This document shows, piece after piece, positions 1 to 6,982 of a DNA stretch of 10,756 bases. Numbering within the stretch: position 1 is the stretch's first letter; each line of letters starts with the position of its first letter. Position numbers and translations under genes: made by a program. The notes below the pieces were generated by a model, which did no database searches, was not told where the DNA came from, and saw nothing but the letters and a program-made list of their open reading frames with translations. Source of the DNA: an uncultured Anaerococcus sp. (GTDB lineage Bacteria; Bacillota; Clostridia; Tissierellales; Peptoniphilaceae); contig URRX01000036.1 in the NCBI GenBank assembly GCA_900550345.1, positions 1 through 10,756 on the forward strand, written 5' to 3'.

Positions 1-2
1 GA

Positions 3-1232
3 GATATAACTGAAATTAGAGACTTTGATAATCTAAATGATCCAAAAAGCATTTTTAAAGATATGGAAAATGAACTTAGAAAAATCTATAAGGCTAATGA
101 TTTTATTATTTCTACAAACGGCTCAACTTGTGGGATCTTATCTTCTATTAGGTCTTTAACAAAAAATAATAAAAAAATTTTAGTTCAGAGAAATTCACAT
201 AAATCAGTTTTTAATGCCATAGAAATTTTTGACTTAGATTACGATTTTATTAAGATAAAAACCGATGAAAATGATATGGCTTACGATATAGATTATGATG
301 ATTTGAAAGAAAAAATAAAAGTAGATTCTTATTCTTTAATTTTTATAACCTCTCCTTCCTATGAAGGTTTTATGGTTGATTTAAAAAAGATAAAAAAAAT
401 TGTTACAGGTAAAGATACTTTTTTGCTTGTAGATATGGCTCATGGATCTCACACTATTTTATCAGAATATGAGAAAAATTTTACCTATGATCTTGCTATA
501 ACATCTTTTCATAAGAATTTATCTGCCCTAACTCCTGCAAGTGGAATAATAATTAAAAATAAAAAAATAGATACTGGGGATTTGAGAAGAAATATGGCAA
601 TTTTTCAAACTTCTTCCCCATCCTATCTTGTATGTGAATCAATAGATGATATGATTAAAAACTTTCAAAAATTTTATAAGCTATGGGATGATTTAAAAAT
701 ACATTTAAATAAGCTTTATGAAACTAATTTAAAACACCTTAAATTTATAAATTCCGATAAAAAAGACCTATCGAAAATTGTAATTTCTTGTAAAAATACA
801 AACATAAACGGGAATGAATTAGCTAATTTATTATATAAGGAAAAAATTGAAATTGAAATGGCAAGTATGTCTTATGTTATTTTGATTTCTAGTATTTTTG
901 ATACTAAAAAAGGTTTTGAAAGATTAAAATCTGCTTTATTAAAAATCGATTCAAAATTATCATATAAAAAATCAAACTTTTCATTTTATTTTGTAGAATG
1001 TGAGAAAAAATGTTCTATTAGAAGTTCACTTAATAAAAATTTTTCAAAAGTAAATTTAGATAAGGCTGAAGGAAAAATTTCTGCTTCATATATCTATGCT
1101 TATCCACCAGGAATTCCACTTCTTATTCCTGGAGAAATTATTAATAGAAAAGTTATTGAACAAATTAAGTATTTTGAAAAAGTAGGAATTGATTTATCAC
1201 TTGATAAGATGGAAATCCCCATTATCGATTGA
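3..1232 (+). CDS. Orn/Lys/Arg decarboxylase-family PLP-dependent enzyme, 5'-truncated by window edge
   Basis: The reading frame is open from base 3 to the TGA at 1230-1232, giving 409 visible residues. The ATG at 63 is internal, because the upstream codons read DITEIRDFDNLNDP, which matches the conserved D-x-TE-x-x-x-x-DNL segment before the first helix of this family. Family enzymes usually have about 470-490 residues, so roughly 70 N-terminal residues, including the HxPGHK motif, lie outside the window. Visible marks are NGSTCG (the PLP phosphate region), RNSHKS, VDMAHGSH with the PLP-ring Asp, and TSFHKNLSALTPAS, whose Lys (codon 513-515) is the expected Schiff-base lysine. YPPGIPLLIPGE near the C-terminus is diagnostic of the Orn/Lys/Arg decarboxylase C-terminal domain. 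These are cytosolic enzymes that decarboxylate basic amino acids to polyamine precursors or cadaverine. The substrate cannot be read here, and many family members are annotated only as class I/II aminotransferase-fold proteins. Confidence 0.88.
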   Translation, partial: DITEIRDFDNLNDPKSIFKDMENELRKIYKANDFIISTNGSTCGILSSIRSLTKNNKKILVQRNSHKSVFNAIEIFDLDYDFIKIKTDENDMAYDIDYDDLKEKIKVDSYSLIFITSPSYEGFMVDLKKIKKIVTGKDTFLLVDMAHGSHTILSEYEKNFTYDLAITSFHKNLSALTPASGIIIKNKKIDTGDLRRNMAIFQTSSPSYLVCESIDDMIKNFQKFYKLWDDLKIHLNKLYETNLKHLKFINSDKKDLSKIVISCKNTNINGNELANLLYKEKIEIEMASMSYVILISSIFDTKKGFERLKSALLKIDSKLSYKKSNFSFYFVECEKKCSIRSSLNKNFSKVNLDKAEGKISASYIYAYPPGIPLLIPGEIINRKVIEQIKYFEKVGIDLSLDKMEIPIID

Positions 1233-1257
1233 CAAAAATATGCTCTTTTGTTAATAT
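1229..1257 (+). promoter_or_regulatory. Predicted vegetative promoter for the SCIFF peptide gene
   Basis: A perfect -35 box TTGACA (1229-1234) is followed after exactly 17 bases by TAATAT (1252-1257), a 4/6 match to the -10 consensus. A TG dinucleotide at 1249-1250 gives an extended -10 element. Transcription would start near 1264, about 22 bases before the peptide start codon, leaving room for the ribosome site at 1273-1279. The -35 box overlaps the TGA stop of the upstream decarboxylase, so the peptide gene has its own promoter even though only 53 bases separate the two genes. Box matching was by eye; no transcription data were available. Confidence 0.6.
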
Positions 1258-1272
1258 TAATTTATAGAAAAC

Positions 1273-1279
1273 AAAGGAG
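1273..1279 (+). promoter_or_regulatory. Ribosome binding site of the SCIFF peptide
   Basis: AAAGGAG lies 6 bases upstream of the ATG at 1286. It is a near-ideal Shine-Dalgarno sequence at good spacing. It fixes the start of a reading frame only 49 codons long that could otherwise be missed. Confidence 0.85.
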
Positions 1280-1285
1280 ATACAT

Positions 1286-1435
1286 ATGAAAAGAATTATT
1301 ACTTTAAATACAAGAAATCTTCACAAAAGTAAAAAAGATGGTGGCTGTGGTGAATGTCAAACATCTTGCCAATCAGCTTGCAAAACATCTTGTGGAGTTG
1401 CTAACCAAGAATGTGTTAACACAAAAAATAAATAA
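1286..1435 (+). CDS. SCIFF family RiPP precursor peptide (six cysteines in forty-five), ranthipeptide precursor
   Basis: This 49-residue peptide begins MKRIITLNTRNLHKS and continues GGCGECQTSCQSACKTSC. It has exactly six cysteines, at 21, 24, 28, 32, 36 and 43; four of them (24, 28, 32, 36) are spaced every four residues. The N-terminal M-K-x-I-x-T-L-N-x-R leader and the Cys-rich core are the hallmarks of SCIFF peptides, which occur in Clostridia and are modified by a dedicated radical SAM enzyme that installs a Cys-to-Thr thioether bond. That enzyme is encoded next door. From memory, the C. thermocellum homologue CteA is linked between Cys32 and Thr37. Here position 37, by the same numbering, is Gly (codon GGA, 1394-1396). 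The leader is probably residues 1 to about 19. No protease or exporter gene is visible nearby, so the mature form and its location are unknown. The gene has its own promoter, a strong ribosome site and a terminator, consistent with high expression. Confidence 0.93.
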   Translation: MKRIITLNTRNLHKSKKDGGCGECQTSCQSACKTSCGVANQECVNTKNK

Positions 1436-1456
1436 GGGCAAGCCCTTATTTTTTTT
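1430..1456 (+). terminator. Intrinsic terminator between SCIFF peptide and maturase
   Basis: A 9-bp stem pairs AAATAAGGG (1430-1438) with CCCTTATTT (1443-1451) around a CAAG loop and runs into a T-tract through 1456. The left arm contains the last Lys codon and the TAA stop of the peptide gene. It should end most transcripts after the small gene and let only part of them continue into the maturase. Confidence 0.82.
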
Positions 1457-1468
1457 ATTGAATAAATC

Positions 1469-1474
1469 TATACT
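1469..1474 (+). promoter_or_regulatory. Possible -10 element for the maturase
   Basis: TATACT (5/6 match) sits 26 bases before the maturase ATG and would start transcription near 1481, upstream of the ribosome site. There is no good -35 box 17 bases upstream, because that region is the terminator T-tract. A second reading, TTGAAT (1458-1463) with TATAAA (1482-1487), has better boxes but would start transcription inside the ribosome site. The maturase may therefore rely on a weak promoter, on read-through, or on both. Confidence 0.3.
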
Positions 1475-1489
1475 ATTTTACTATAAATT

Positions 1490-1495
1490 AAGGAG
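1490..1495 (+). promoter_or_regulatory. Ribosome binding site of the SCIFF maturase
   Basis: AAGGAG is followed by five A residues and then the ATG at 1501. This strong site supports the start chosen for the maturase. Confidence 0.8.
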
Positions 1496-1500
1496 AAAAA

Positions 1501-2886
1501 ATGATACACCAATATAAAGCAAAGGGTTATAATATTGTTCTGGATGTTTACTCTGGTTCTGTTCATCTAGTTGATGAAATTTCTTACGATATTATAAGCT
1601 TATTAAATAAAAATAAAGATAAAGCATACATAGAAAATGAAATTAAAAATTTACATAACATAAATCAAGAACAATTTGATGAAGCTTATGAAGAAGTAAA
1701 AGATTTGGTTGATGAAAAAGTCCTATTTTCAGAAGATGATTTTAAAGATTTAACAATCGATATGGATAAAAGAAAAACTTACTTAAAAGCTATGTGCTTA
1801 AACGTAAGCCATACTTGCAATCTTTCTTGTGAATATTGTTTTGCAAAAGAAGGAAGATATCATGGACCAGAAGCCATAATGACAGATGATGTTGCAAAAA
1901 AATCAATTGATTTTCTATTAGAAAATTCTGGATCTCACTATAATTTAGATATTGACTTTTTTGGTGGAGAACCACTTTTAAATTGGGATTTAGTAAAAAA
2001 TACAGTTGATTATGCAAGGAGTAAAGAAGAAGAATTTAACAAACATTTTAACTTCACTCTTACAACAAATGGTATGCTTTTAGATGATGAAAAAATCGAA
2101 TATTTAAATGAAAATATGAAAAATGTTGTTCTTTCTCTTGATGGAAGAAAAGAAAAACACGATGAATTTAGGAAAACTCATGATGGAAAAGGCTCATTTG
2201 ATAAAATTGTTCCAAAATTCCAAAAATTAGTAAAAAATCGTGGCGACAAAGAATACTATATGAGAGGAACCTTTACAGCAAATAATCTAGATTTTACTGA
2301 AGATATAAAAACATACTTAGACCTTGGATTTAAAAGAACATCACTTGAACCAGTTGTAGGAAATAATGAAGAAGATTATGCCCTAAAAGAAGAACATCTT
2401 GATAGAATATATCAAGAATATGAAAAACTTGCTGATATGATGATTGATGCAATCGATAAGGATGATAAATTCATTTTTTATCATTATATGATAGATTTAA
2501 ACAACGGTCCTTGTGTTTACAAAAGAATTTCAGGGTGTGGATCTGGGTCAGAATATATGGCAGTAACTCCAACAGGAGATTTATTCCCTTGCCATCAATT
2601 TGTTGGAAATGATGATTTTAAAATAGGAAATGTATTTGAAGGAATCAAAAAACCTGAAATAATAAAAAATTTCAAAAAAAATAACCTATATAGCCAAGAA
2701 AAATGTAAAGATTGTTGGGCACAAATGTATTGTTCTGGTGGATGCGCAGCAAATAATTATAATGCTGGTGGAGATATAAATAAAATTTACGATTACGGAT
2801 GTAAGGTATTTAAAAAAAGAATAGAGATGGCCCTTGCTGTAAAAATTCACGAATTTTTAAAAGAAAGTGAAAAAGAAGAGGCATAA
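1501..2886 (+). CDS. Thioether cross-link-forming SCIFF peptide maturase (radical SAM/SPASM)
   Basis: This 461-residue cytosolic enzyme should install a thioether bond in the neighbouring SCIFF peptide. Residues 1 to about 90 form a small Asp/Glu-rich domain in the place of the PqqD-like RiPP recognition element that binds the leader. The radical SAM core follows. CNLSCEYC holds Cys106, Cys110 and Cys113, the CxxxCxxC ligands of the SAM-cleaving [4Fe-4S] cluster. GGEP is at 155-158 and a TTNG strand follows at 188-191. The C-terminal twitch/SPASM region carries Cys338, 346, 364, 402, 405, 411, 415 and 434, enough for two auxiliary [4Fe-4S] clusters, with the typical GCGSGSEYMAVTPTGDLFPC stretch. 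Length and motif order match the CteB-type SCIFF maturases that I know, and no key residue is missing. It lies 65 bases after the peptide gene, beyond a terminator, and its stop runs into the shared terminator at 2887. Confidence 0.95.
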   Translation: MIHQYKAKGYNIVLDVYSGSVHLVDEISYDIISLLNKNKDKAYIENEIKNLHNINQEQFDEAYEEVKDLVDEKVLFSEDDFKDLTIDMDKRKTYLKAMCLNVSHTCNLSCEYCFAKEGRYHGPEAIMTDDVAKKSIDFLLENSGSHYNLDIDFFGGEPLLNWDLVKNTVDYARSKEEEFNKHFNFTLTTNGMLLDDEKIEYLNENMKNVVLSLDGRKEKHDEFRKTHDGKGSFDKIVPKFQKLVKNRGDKEYYMRGTFTANNLDFTEDIKTYLDLGFKRTSLEPVVGNNEEDYALKEEHLDRIYQEYEKLADMMIDAIDKDDKFIFYHYMIDLNNGPCVYKRISGCGSGSEYMAVTPTGDLFPCHQFVGNDDFKIGNVFEGIKKPEIIKNFKKNNLYSQEKCKDCWAQMYCSGGCAANNYNAGGDINKIYDYGCKVFKKRIEMALAVKIHEFLKESEKEEA

Positions 2887-2917
2887 AAAATAAGGTGCAT
2901 TATCTGCACCTTATTTT
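2887..2917. terminator. Bidirectional intrinsic terminator between convergent genes
   Basis: A 13-bp perfect stem pairs 2887-2899 with 2905-2917 around the loop TTATC. Its core is AAGGTGCA/TGCACCTT. A T-tract runs to 2920 on the plus strand, and an A-run at 2885-2890 supplies the matching T-tract on the minus strand. It therefore terminates both the maturase transcript and the long leftward operon. The stop codon of comF (2911-2913) lies inside the right arm. Confidence 0.9.
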
Positions 2918-3543
2918 TTTACCCTGTGACTAGAAGCAAGGGCTAAAATTTCAATTTTATTTGGATTTGACTTTTCAATTGTTCTTATAATTTCTTTAAC
3001 AGTATTTGAACTTGTAATAATATCGTCAAAAATCAAAATATTTTTTCCGGTCAAATCACCATTAAAAGCAAAAGAATTTCTCAAATTTTTTGCCCTATCT
3101 TCTCTTGATAATTGGTGTTGGGCTTTTGTATTTTTTATTTTTTTAAAATTTTTAAGATAAGCCATATTAGTATTTTTTATAAAAAATTCGCAAATTAGCT
3201 TAACATGATCAAATCCTCTTTTATTAACTACAGATTTTGATGATGGTGTTGTAAGAATATAGTCAAAATTATCCATGGATTTTTCCTTAATATAAGAAAA
3301 GACAATCTGACCAAAAACTTTATAAATAGAAGTATTTCTATTAAACTTGTAATCTCCAATAAGACTTGCCATATAAGGATTATAAAAATAAAGAATCCTT
3401 GCCCTATGCCCTAAAATTTCAAATTCATTATCAACAAAATCTAATTTATTTAGACAAGATTCACATAAAAAATATTCTTCCTTTTCTTCTTCCTTACAAA
3501 ATAAACACAAATCATCATCCAAAAATAAAAAATCCCCTATCAT
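2911..3543 (-). CDS. comF: ComF family protein (phosphoribosyltransferase fold)
   Basis: The 210-residue protein starts with a zinc-ribbon signature (CLFC at 13-16, CESC at 27-30). A phosphoribosyltransferase-like domain follows, with KRGFDH (108-113), the QLSREDRAKNLRNSF stretch (144-158) and the PRPP-loop-like ILIFDDIITSSNTV (169-182). This is the layout of ComF/GntX proteins. ComF is needed for DNA uptake during competence in several Gram-positive and Gram-negative bacteria, but its biochemical role is unsettled. The PRPP loop usually reads DDxxTTGxT; here the Gly is Ser179, so PRPP binding may be altered. The ATG overlaps the recD2 TGA by four bases (ATGA, 3540-3543), so translation is probably coupled. 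It is the last gene of the operon. No other competence gene is visible, so a role in uptake is inferred from the family only. Confidence 0.88.
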   Translation of the reverse strand: MIGDFLFLDDDLCLFCKEEEKEEYFLCESCLNKLDFVDNEFEILGHRARILYFYNPYMASLIGDYKFNRNTSIYKVFGQIVFSYIKEKSMDNFDYILTTPSSKSVVNKRGFDHVKLICEFFIKNTNMAYLKNFKKIKNTKAQHQLSREDRAKNLRNSFAFNGDLTGKNILIFDDIITSSNTVKEIIRTIEKSNPNKIEILALASSHRVKK

Positions 3544-5693
3544 TTTAAGGCCTCTGATAATTCTTTAATCCAAAAACTCAAATTAGTAAGCCTTTGTGAT
3601 CCCTTATTATTTCTTACCATTTGTTTTAAAATTCTTTTTTCACCAACTAAAATTACTAATTTTTTTGCCCTAGTTATGGCTGTATATAATAAATTTCTAT
3701 TTAACAGCATAAAAGAAGTTGGCATCATCGGAATTACAACACAATCAAATTCAGATCCTTGGGACTTATGAATGGTAATAGCATAAGATAAATCTAAATC
3801 CTTAATGTCTTCTTTTTTATAAGAAACAATATTTCCATCATAAAATTCAACTTTCAATGATTCTCTTTCCTTATCAAGTTCAATAATTCTTCCAATATCA
3901 CCATTATAAACCCCATCATCAAAATTACTTGGATCCATACTTTCTAGGTCATAATTATTTCTAACCTGCATTACCTTATCCTTTAATTTAAAAATTCTAT
4001 TATTAATTTTTAATAACTTAGGATTTCTATTTAAATTTTCTTGTAAAACATTATTTAAATTAAGGACACCCCAAGAAGATTTTTTGCTTGGAGCTAAAAT
4101 TTGAATATCATTTATAGGATCAAGTTTATAGTAATTTGGAAGTCTATTTTTAATTAAATCTAGGATATCTTTTTGAAAATTATTAGAACTCGAATCTATA
4201 AAGAAAAAATCTTTATTTTTTTGATTTAAAATTGGATACAAACCATCATTTATTCTGTGGGCATTAACTACAATATTACTTTCTTGAGCTTGTCTAAATA
4301 TTTTTTTTAATCTAACTGATTTAATATCAGTATCCAAAATATCTTTCAAAACATTACCGGGACCCACACTTGGAAGTTGGTTATGATCACCTACCAAAAT
4401 AAGGGCAGTATTTGAAGATAAAGCTTTTAATAATTTATCCATCAATTTAATATCAACCATTGAAACTTCATCTACTATAACATAATCGCATTCTAGTTTA
4501 TTTTCTTCATTGTATTCTGGAATTGGACTTTCTGGTTTTATTCCGATTAATCTATGTATAGTTAAGGATGGATTTTCTGTAGATTCTTGCATTCTTTTTG
4601 CAGCTCTCCCAGTTGGAGCTGCAAGATTATATTTTAAATTATTATCATCTAAAATATTACAAATAGCTTTTATTATAGTAGTTTTTCCAGTACCAGGACC
4701 CCCAGTAATTACCAAAAGCATATTATTGAAGGCTTCATTTATTGCAACTTGCTGCTCTTTAGAAAAAACATCCAAATCTTCATTTATTTCTACATCAAAA
4801 TTATAATTTTCATTTTTAAGTCTTGAAAGATTTATTGCTGCAGATTTTTCTGCCTTAAAAATTTCCTTATCATACACAAATTCATCATTTCCGATTTTCA
4901 TAATTTGAATTTTGGATTTTAATAAATCCTCATTAATTTGGTCTTTAATTTTATCTTTCTCAACCTTAATCAATGAAAAAGTCTTATCAATTAAATCATC
5001 AAGACTAATAGTACAAGATCCTGTCATTTCTGCATCATTTTTTAAAACATAAGAAAGGGCAGCAGAAATCCTAAATTTAGAATCGCTTTTCATTTGCATA
5101 TTCATAGCTATGGTATCAGCCATTATAAAACCAATTCCTGAAATATCTTCTGATAATTTGTATGGATTTGTTTTTACAATAGAAATTGTATTATCTCCAT
5201 AAGCTTTGTAAATTTTATTTGATAAATTAAAAGAAATATTTAAGCCTTGAAGATATAACAAAGCTTCCCTACTATCTCTAGCATCAAGAGTAGATTCTTT
5301 AATTTTTTCAAGTTTTTTCTTACCAATTCCAGGAATTGATAAAAGTTTATTAGGATCATTAAAAACTACATCAATAGATTCATCCTTAAAATTTTCATAA
5401 ATTAACTGAGCAGTTTTTTTACCAATTGATTCTATATTTCCACTTGATAAATATGAAATTATAGCTTTTTTACCTGAAGGTTTTTTTAAACTTGCACTTT
5501 CTACATTAATTTGTTCTCCGTATTTATCGTGATAAATTAATTCGCCTTCAACAATAATTTGATCATTTTCATTAAAAAAAGGCATAATACCAGTACATGT
5601 TATAGGAGAATCGGAAGTTTCTAAGGATAAAACTGTGTATCCATTTTCTTCATTTCTATAAATTATACTTTTTATTATGCCTTCAAATTTCAT
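3540..5693 (-). CDS. recD2: RecD2-type SF1 ATP-dependent DNA helicase
   Basis: The 717-residue protein matches RecD2 (YrrC-type), the RecD-like helicase found in bacteria that lack a RecBCD partner. The N-terminal part has an OB-like strand region (about 1-75) and helix-hairpin-helix segments (SIGKKTAQLI, 89-98; LLSIPGIGKKKLEKI, 117-131; SGIGFIMADTIA, 185-196) that grip DNA. The motor domains carry Walker A GGPGTGKTT (331-339), motif Ia AAPTGRAAKRM (358-368), Walker B VIVDEVSMVD (405-414), motif III GDHNQLPSVGPG (435-446), a FRQ motif near 466-468, AITIHKSQGSEFD (638-650) and motif VI LYTAITRAKK (669-678). RecD2 is a 5'-3' helicase linked to DNA repair and replication-fork maintenance. The start is two bases after the murA stop with only a weak AGG-type ribosome site, suggesting coupling to murA translation. 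Confidence 0.95.
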   Translation of the reverse strand: MKFEGIIKSIIYRNEENGYTVLSLETSDSPITCTGIMPFFNENDQIIVEGELIYHDKYGEQINVESASLKKPSGKKAIISYLSSGNIESIGKKTAQLIYENFKDESIDVVFNDPNKLLSIPGIGKKKLEKIKESTLDARDSREALLYLQGLNISFNLSNKIYKAYGDNTISIVKTNPYKLSEDISGIGFIMADTIAMNMQMKSDSKFRISAALSYVLKNDAEMTGSCTISLDDLIDKTFSLIKVEKDKIKDQINEDLLKSKIQIMKIGNDEFVYDKEIFKAEKSAAINLSRLKNENYNFDVEINEDLDVFSKEQQVAINEAFNNMLLVITGGPGTGKTTIIKAICNILDDNNLKYNLAAPTGRAAKRMQESTENPSLTIHRLIGIKPESPIPEYNEENKLECDYVIVDEVSMVDIKLMDKLLKALSSNTALILVGDHNQLPSVGPGNVLKDILDTDIKSVRLKKIFRQAQESNIVVNAHRINDGLYPILNQKNKDFFFIDSSSNNFQKDILDLIKNRLPNYYKLDPINDIQILAPSKKSSWGVLNLNNVLQENLNRNPKLLKINNRIFKLKDKVMQVRNNYDLESMDPSNFDDGVYNGDIGRIIELDKERESLKVEFYDGNIVSYKKEDIKDLDLSYAITIHKSQGSEFDCVVIPMMPTSFMLLNRNLLYTAITRAKKLVILVGEKRILKQMVRNNKGSQRLTNLSFWIKELSEALK

Positions 5694-5695
5694 TA

Positions 5696-6973
5696 TTAAT
5701 TTACCTGTTTTCTTTCAATAAGAGCGCCAAGTTTTGTAAACTTTTCAATTAAATCACTGTATCCTCTATCAATATGATAAATATCTGATATTATTGTTTC
5801 TCCATCAGCTACAAGTCCTGCAAGTATAAGAGCAGCACCTGCTCTTAAATCTGTAGCTTTAACTTCTGCTCCTTGAAGTTTATCTACTCCTACAATTACA
5901 GCCCTATTACCTTCAGTAATTATTGCAGCACCCATTTTCTTTAATTCATCAACATGCATAAATCTATTTTCAAAAACAGTTTCTACAACAGAAGATTCAC
6001 CTTTACAAACTGTCATTAATGCCATAAATTGTGATTGAACATCTGTAGGAAATCCTGGATAAGGTAGAGTTTTTATATTAGTAGACTTCAATTTTTTTGA
6101 AGCCTTAACTCTAATTATATCTTCATCCTCAATTTCCTCAATTTCCACACCAATTTCAATTAACTTAGCAATAATAGGTCTAATATGTGATCCCAAAACA
6201 TTTTTTACTGTTATATCTCCACCAGTAATTGCAGCTGCTAACATATAAGTTGCTGCTTCAATTCTGTCTGGGACAATAGTATGTCTTGTACCTTTTAATC
6301 TTTCTACACCTTTTATAATAATATTTGATGTACCAGCTCCAGTTATTTTCGCTCCCATTTTTGATAAAAATGATGCTAAATCAACTATTTCTGGTTCTTT
6401 CGCTGCATTTTCAATTACAGTTTCACCTTCAGCCATTGTTGCTGCCATCATTATATTTTCAGTTGCACCAACTGATGGAAAATCCAAATAAATAACATCA
6501 CCTTTTAATCCATTTTTTGTTTTTGATGATATTTCTTCGTGATTCATAGTTGTATTTGCACCTAGAGCTTCAAAACCTTTTAAATGTAAATCTATAGGTC
6601 TTTTTCCAATATTACATCCACCTGGTGCTTTTGTAACAGCATGTCCAAATCTAGATAAAAGTGGACCCATTACTATAAAAGATGCTCTCATTTTATCCAT
6701 TAATTCAAATGGAGTTTCAAATTTGTCAACATTTGAGGAGTCAATTCTAAGACTTGTTTCAGTAATGTATTCAACTTTTGCGTTTAAACTTCTTAAAATT
6801 TCTACCATTACTTCTATATCTTTTAATTTTGGAACCTCATCTAAAATTACTTCTTCTGTTGCTAACAAACTTGCAGCAAGAATTGGAAGAGCAGAATTTT
6901 TTGCTCCAGAAATATAGACCTCACCATTTAAAGGTCCATTTTTTCTGACTACTAATACTTCTTCGTTACTCAT
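5696..6973 (-). CDS. murA: UDP-N-acetylglucosamine 1-carboxyvinyltransferase MurA
   Basis: MurA transfers enolpyruvate from PEP to UDP-GlcNAc, the first committed step of peptidoglycan synthesis, in the cytosol. The 425-residue length is normal for the family. Diagnostic residues are visible: ISGAKNSALP with Lys25 and Asn26, the flexible-loop active-site Cys120 in APGGCNIGKRP, and the catalytic Asp311 in YPGFPTDVQSQF. DLRAGAALILAGL (375-387) and HIDRGY near 400-405 carry the PEP-binding arginines. Because the loop residue is Cys rather than Asp, the enzyme is expected to be sensitive to fosfomycin. The ATG at 6973 has the ribosome site AAGGGG, which overlaps the end of upp nine bases upstream. 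Firmicutes often have two MurA paralogues; which one this is cannot be decided from the window. Confidence 0.96.
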   Translation of the reverse strand: MSNEEVLVVRKNGPLNGEVYISGAKNSALPILAASLLATEEVILDEVPKLKDIEVMVEILRSLNAKVEYITETSLRIDSSNVDKFETPFELMDKMRASFIVMGPLLSRFGHAVTKAPGGCNIGKRPIDLHLKGFEALGANTTMNHEEISSKTKNGLKGDVIYLDFPSVGATENIMMAATMAEGETVIENAAKEPEIVDLASFLSKMGAKITGAGTSNIIIKGVERLKGTRHTIVPDRIEAATYMLAAAITGGDITVKNVLGSHIRPIIAKLIEIGVEIEEIEDEDIIRVKASKKLKSTNIKTLPYPGFPTDVQSQFMALMTVCKGESSVVETVFENRFMHVDELKKMGAAIITEGNRAVIVGVDKLQGAEVKATDLRAGAALILAGLVADGETIISDIYHIDRGYSDLIEKFTKLGALIERKQVN

Positions 6974-6982
6974 ATTATCCCC

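Noticed and set aside
63..1232. Complete 389-residue gene starting at the ATG at 63
   Set aside because: The frame stays open to the window edge, and the upstream codons encode conserved family residues (D-x-TE and DNL), so the ATG is internal and the gene is truncated by the window.
1356..1400. Short repeated AAACATCTTG sequence as a direct repeat or attachment site
   Set aside because: The two copies encode the QTSC and KTSC units of the peptide core, so the repeat follows from the protein sequence.
1286..1435. Cys-rich peptide as a small ferredoxin, metallothionein or toxin
   Set aside because: The leader pattern, the six-cysteine spacing and the adjacent SCIFF maturase identify it as a SCIFF precursor.
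1790..2017. Minus-strand open frame of 75 codons within the maturase
   Set aside because: It lies antisense to the conserved radical SAM core, has no ribosome site and resembles no known protein; it is a by-product of AT-rich coding sequence.
3366..3548. Plus-strand open frame opposite comF
   Set aside because: It is antisense to the zinc-ribbon part of comF, has no ribosome site and has low-complexity composition.
4510..4806. Plus-strand open frame of 98 codons opposite recD2
   Set aside because: It is the antisense shadow of the Walker A and B region of the helicase and has no recognisable family.
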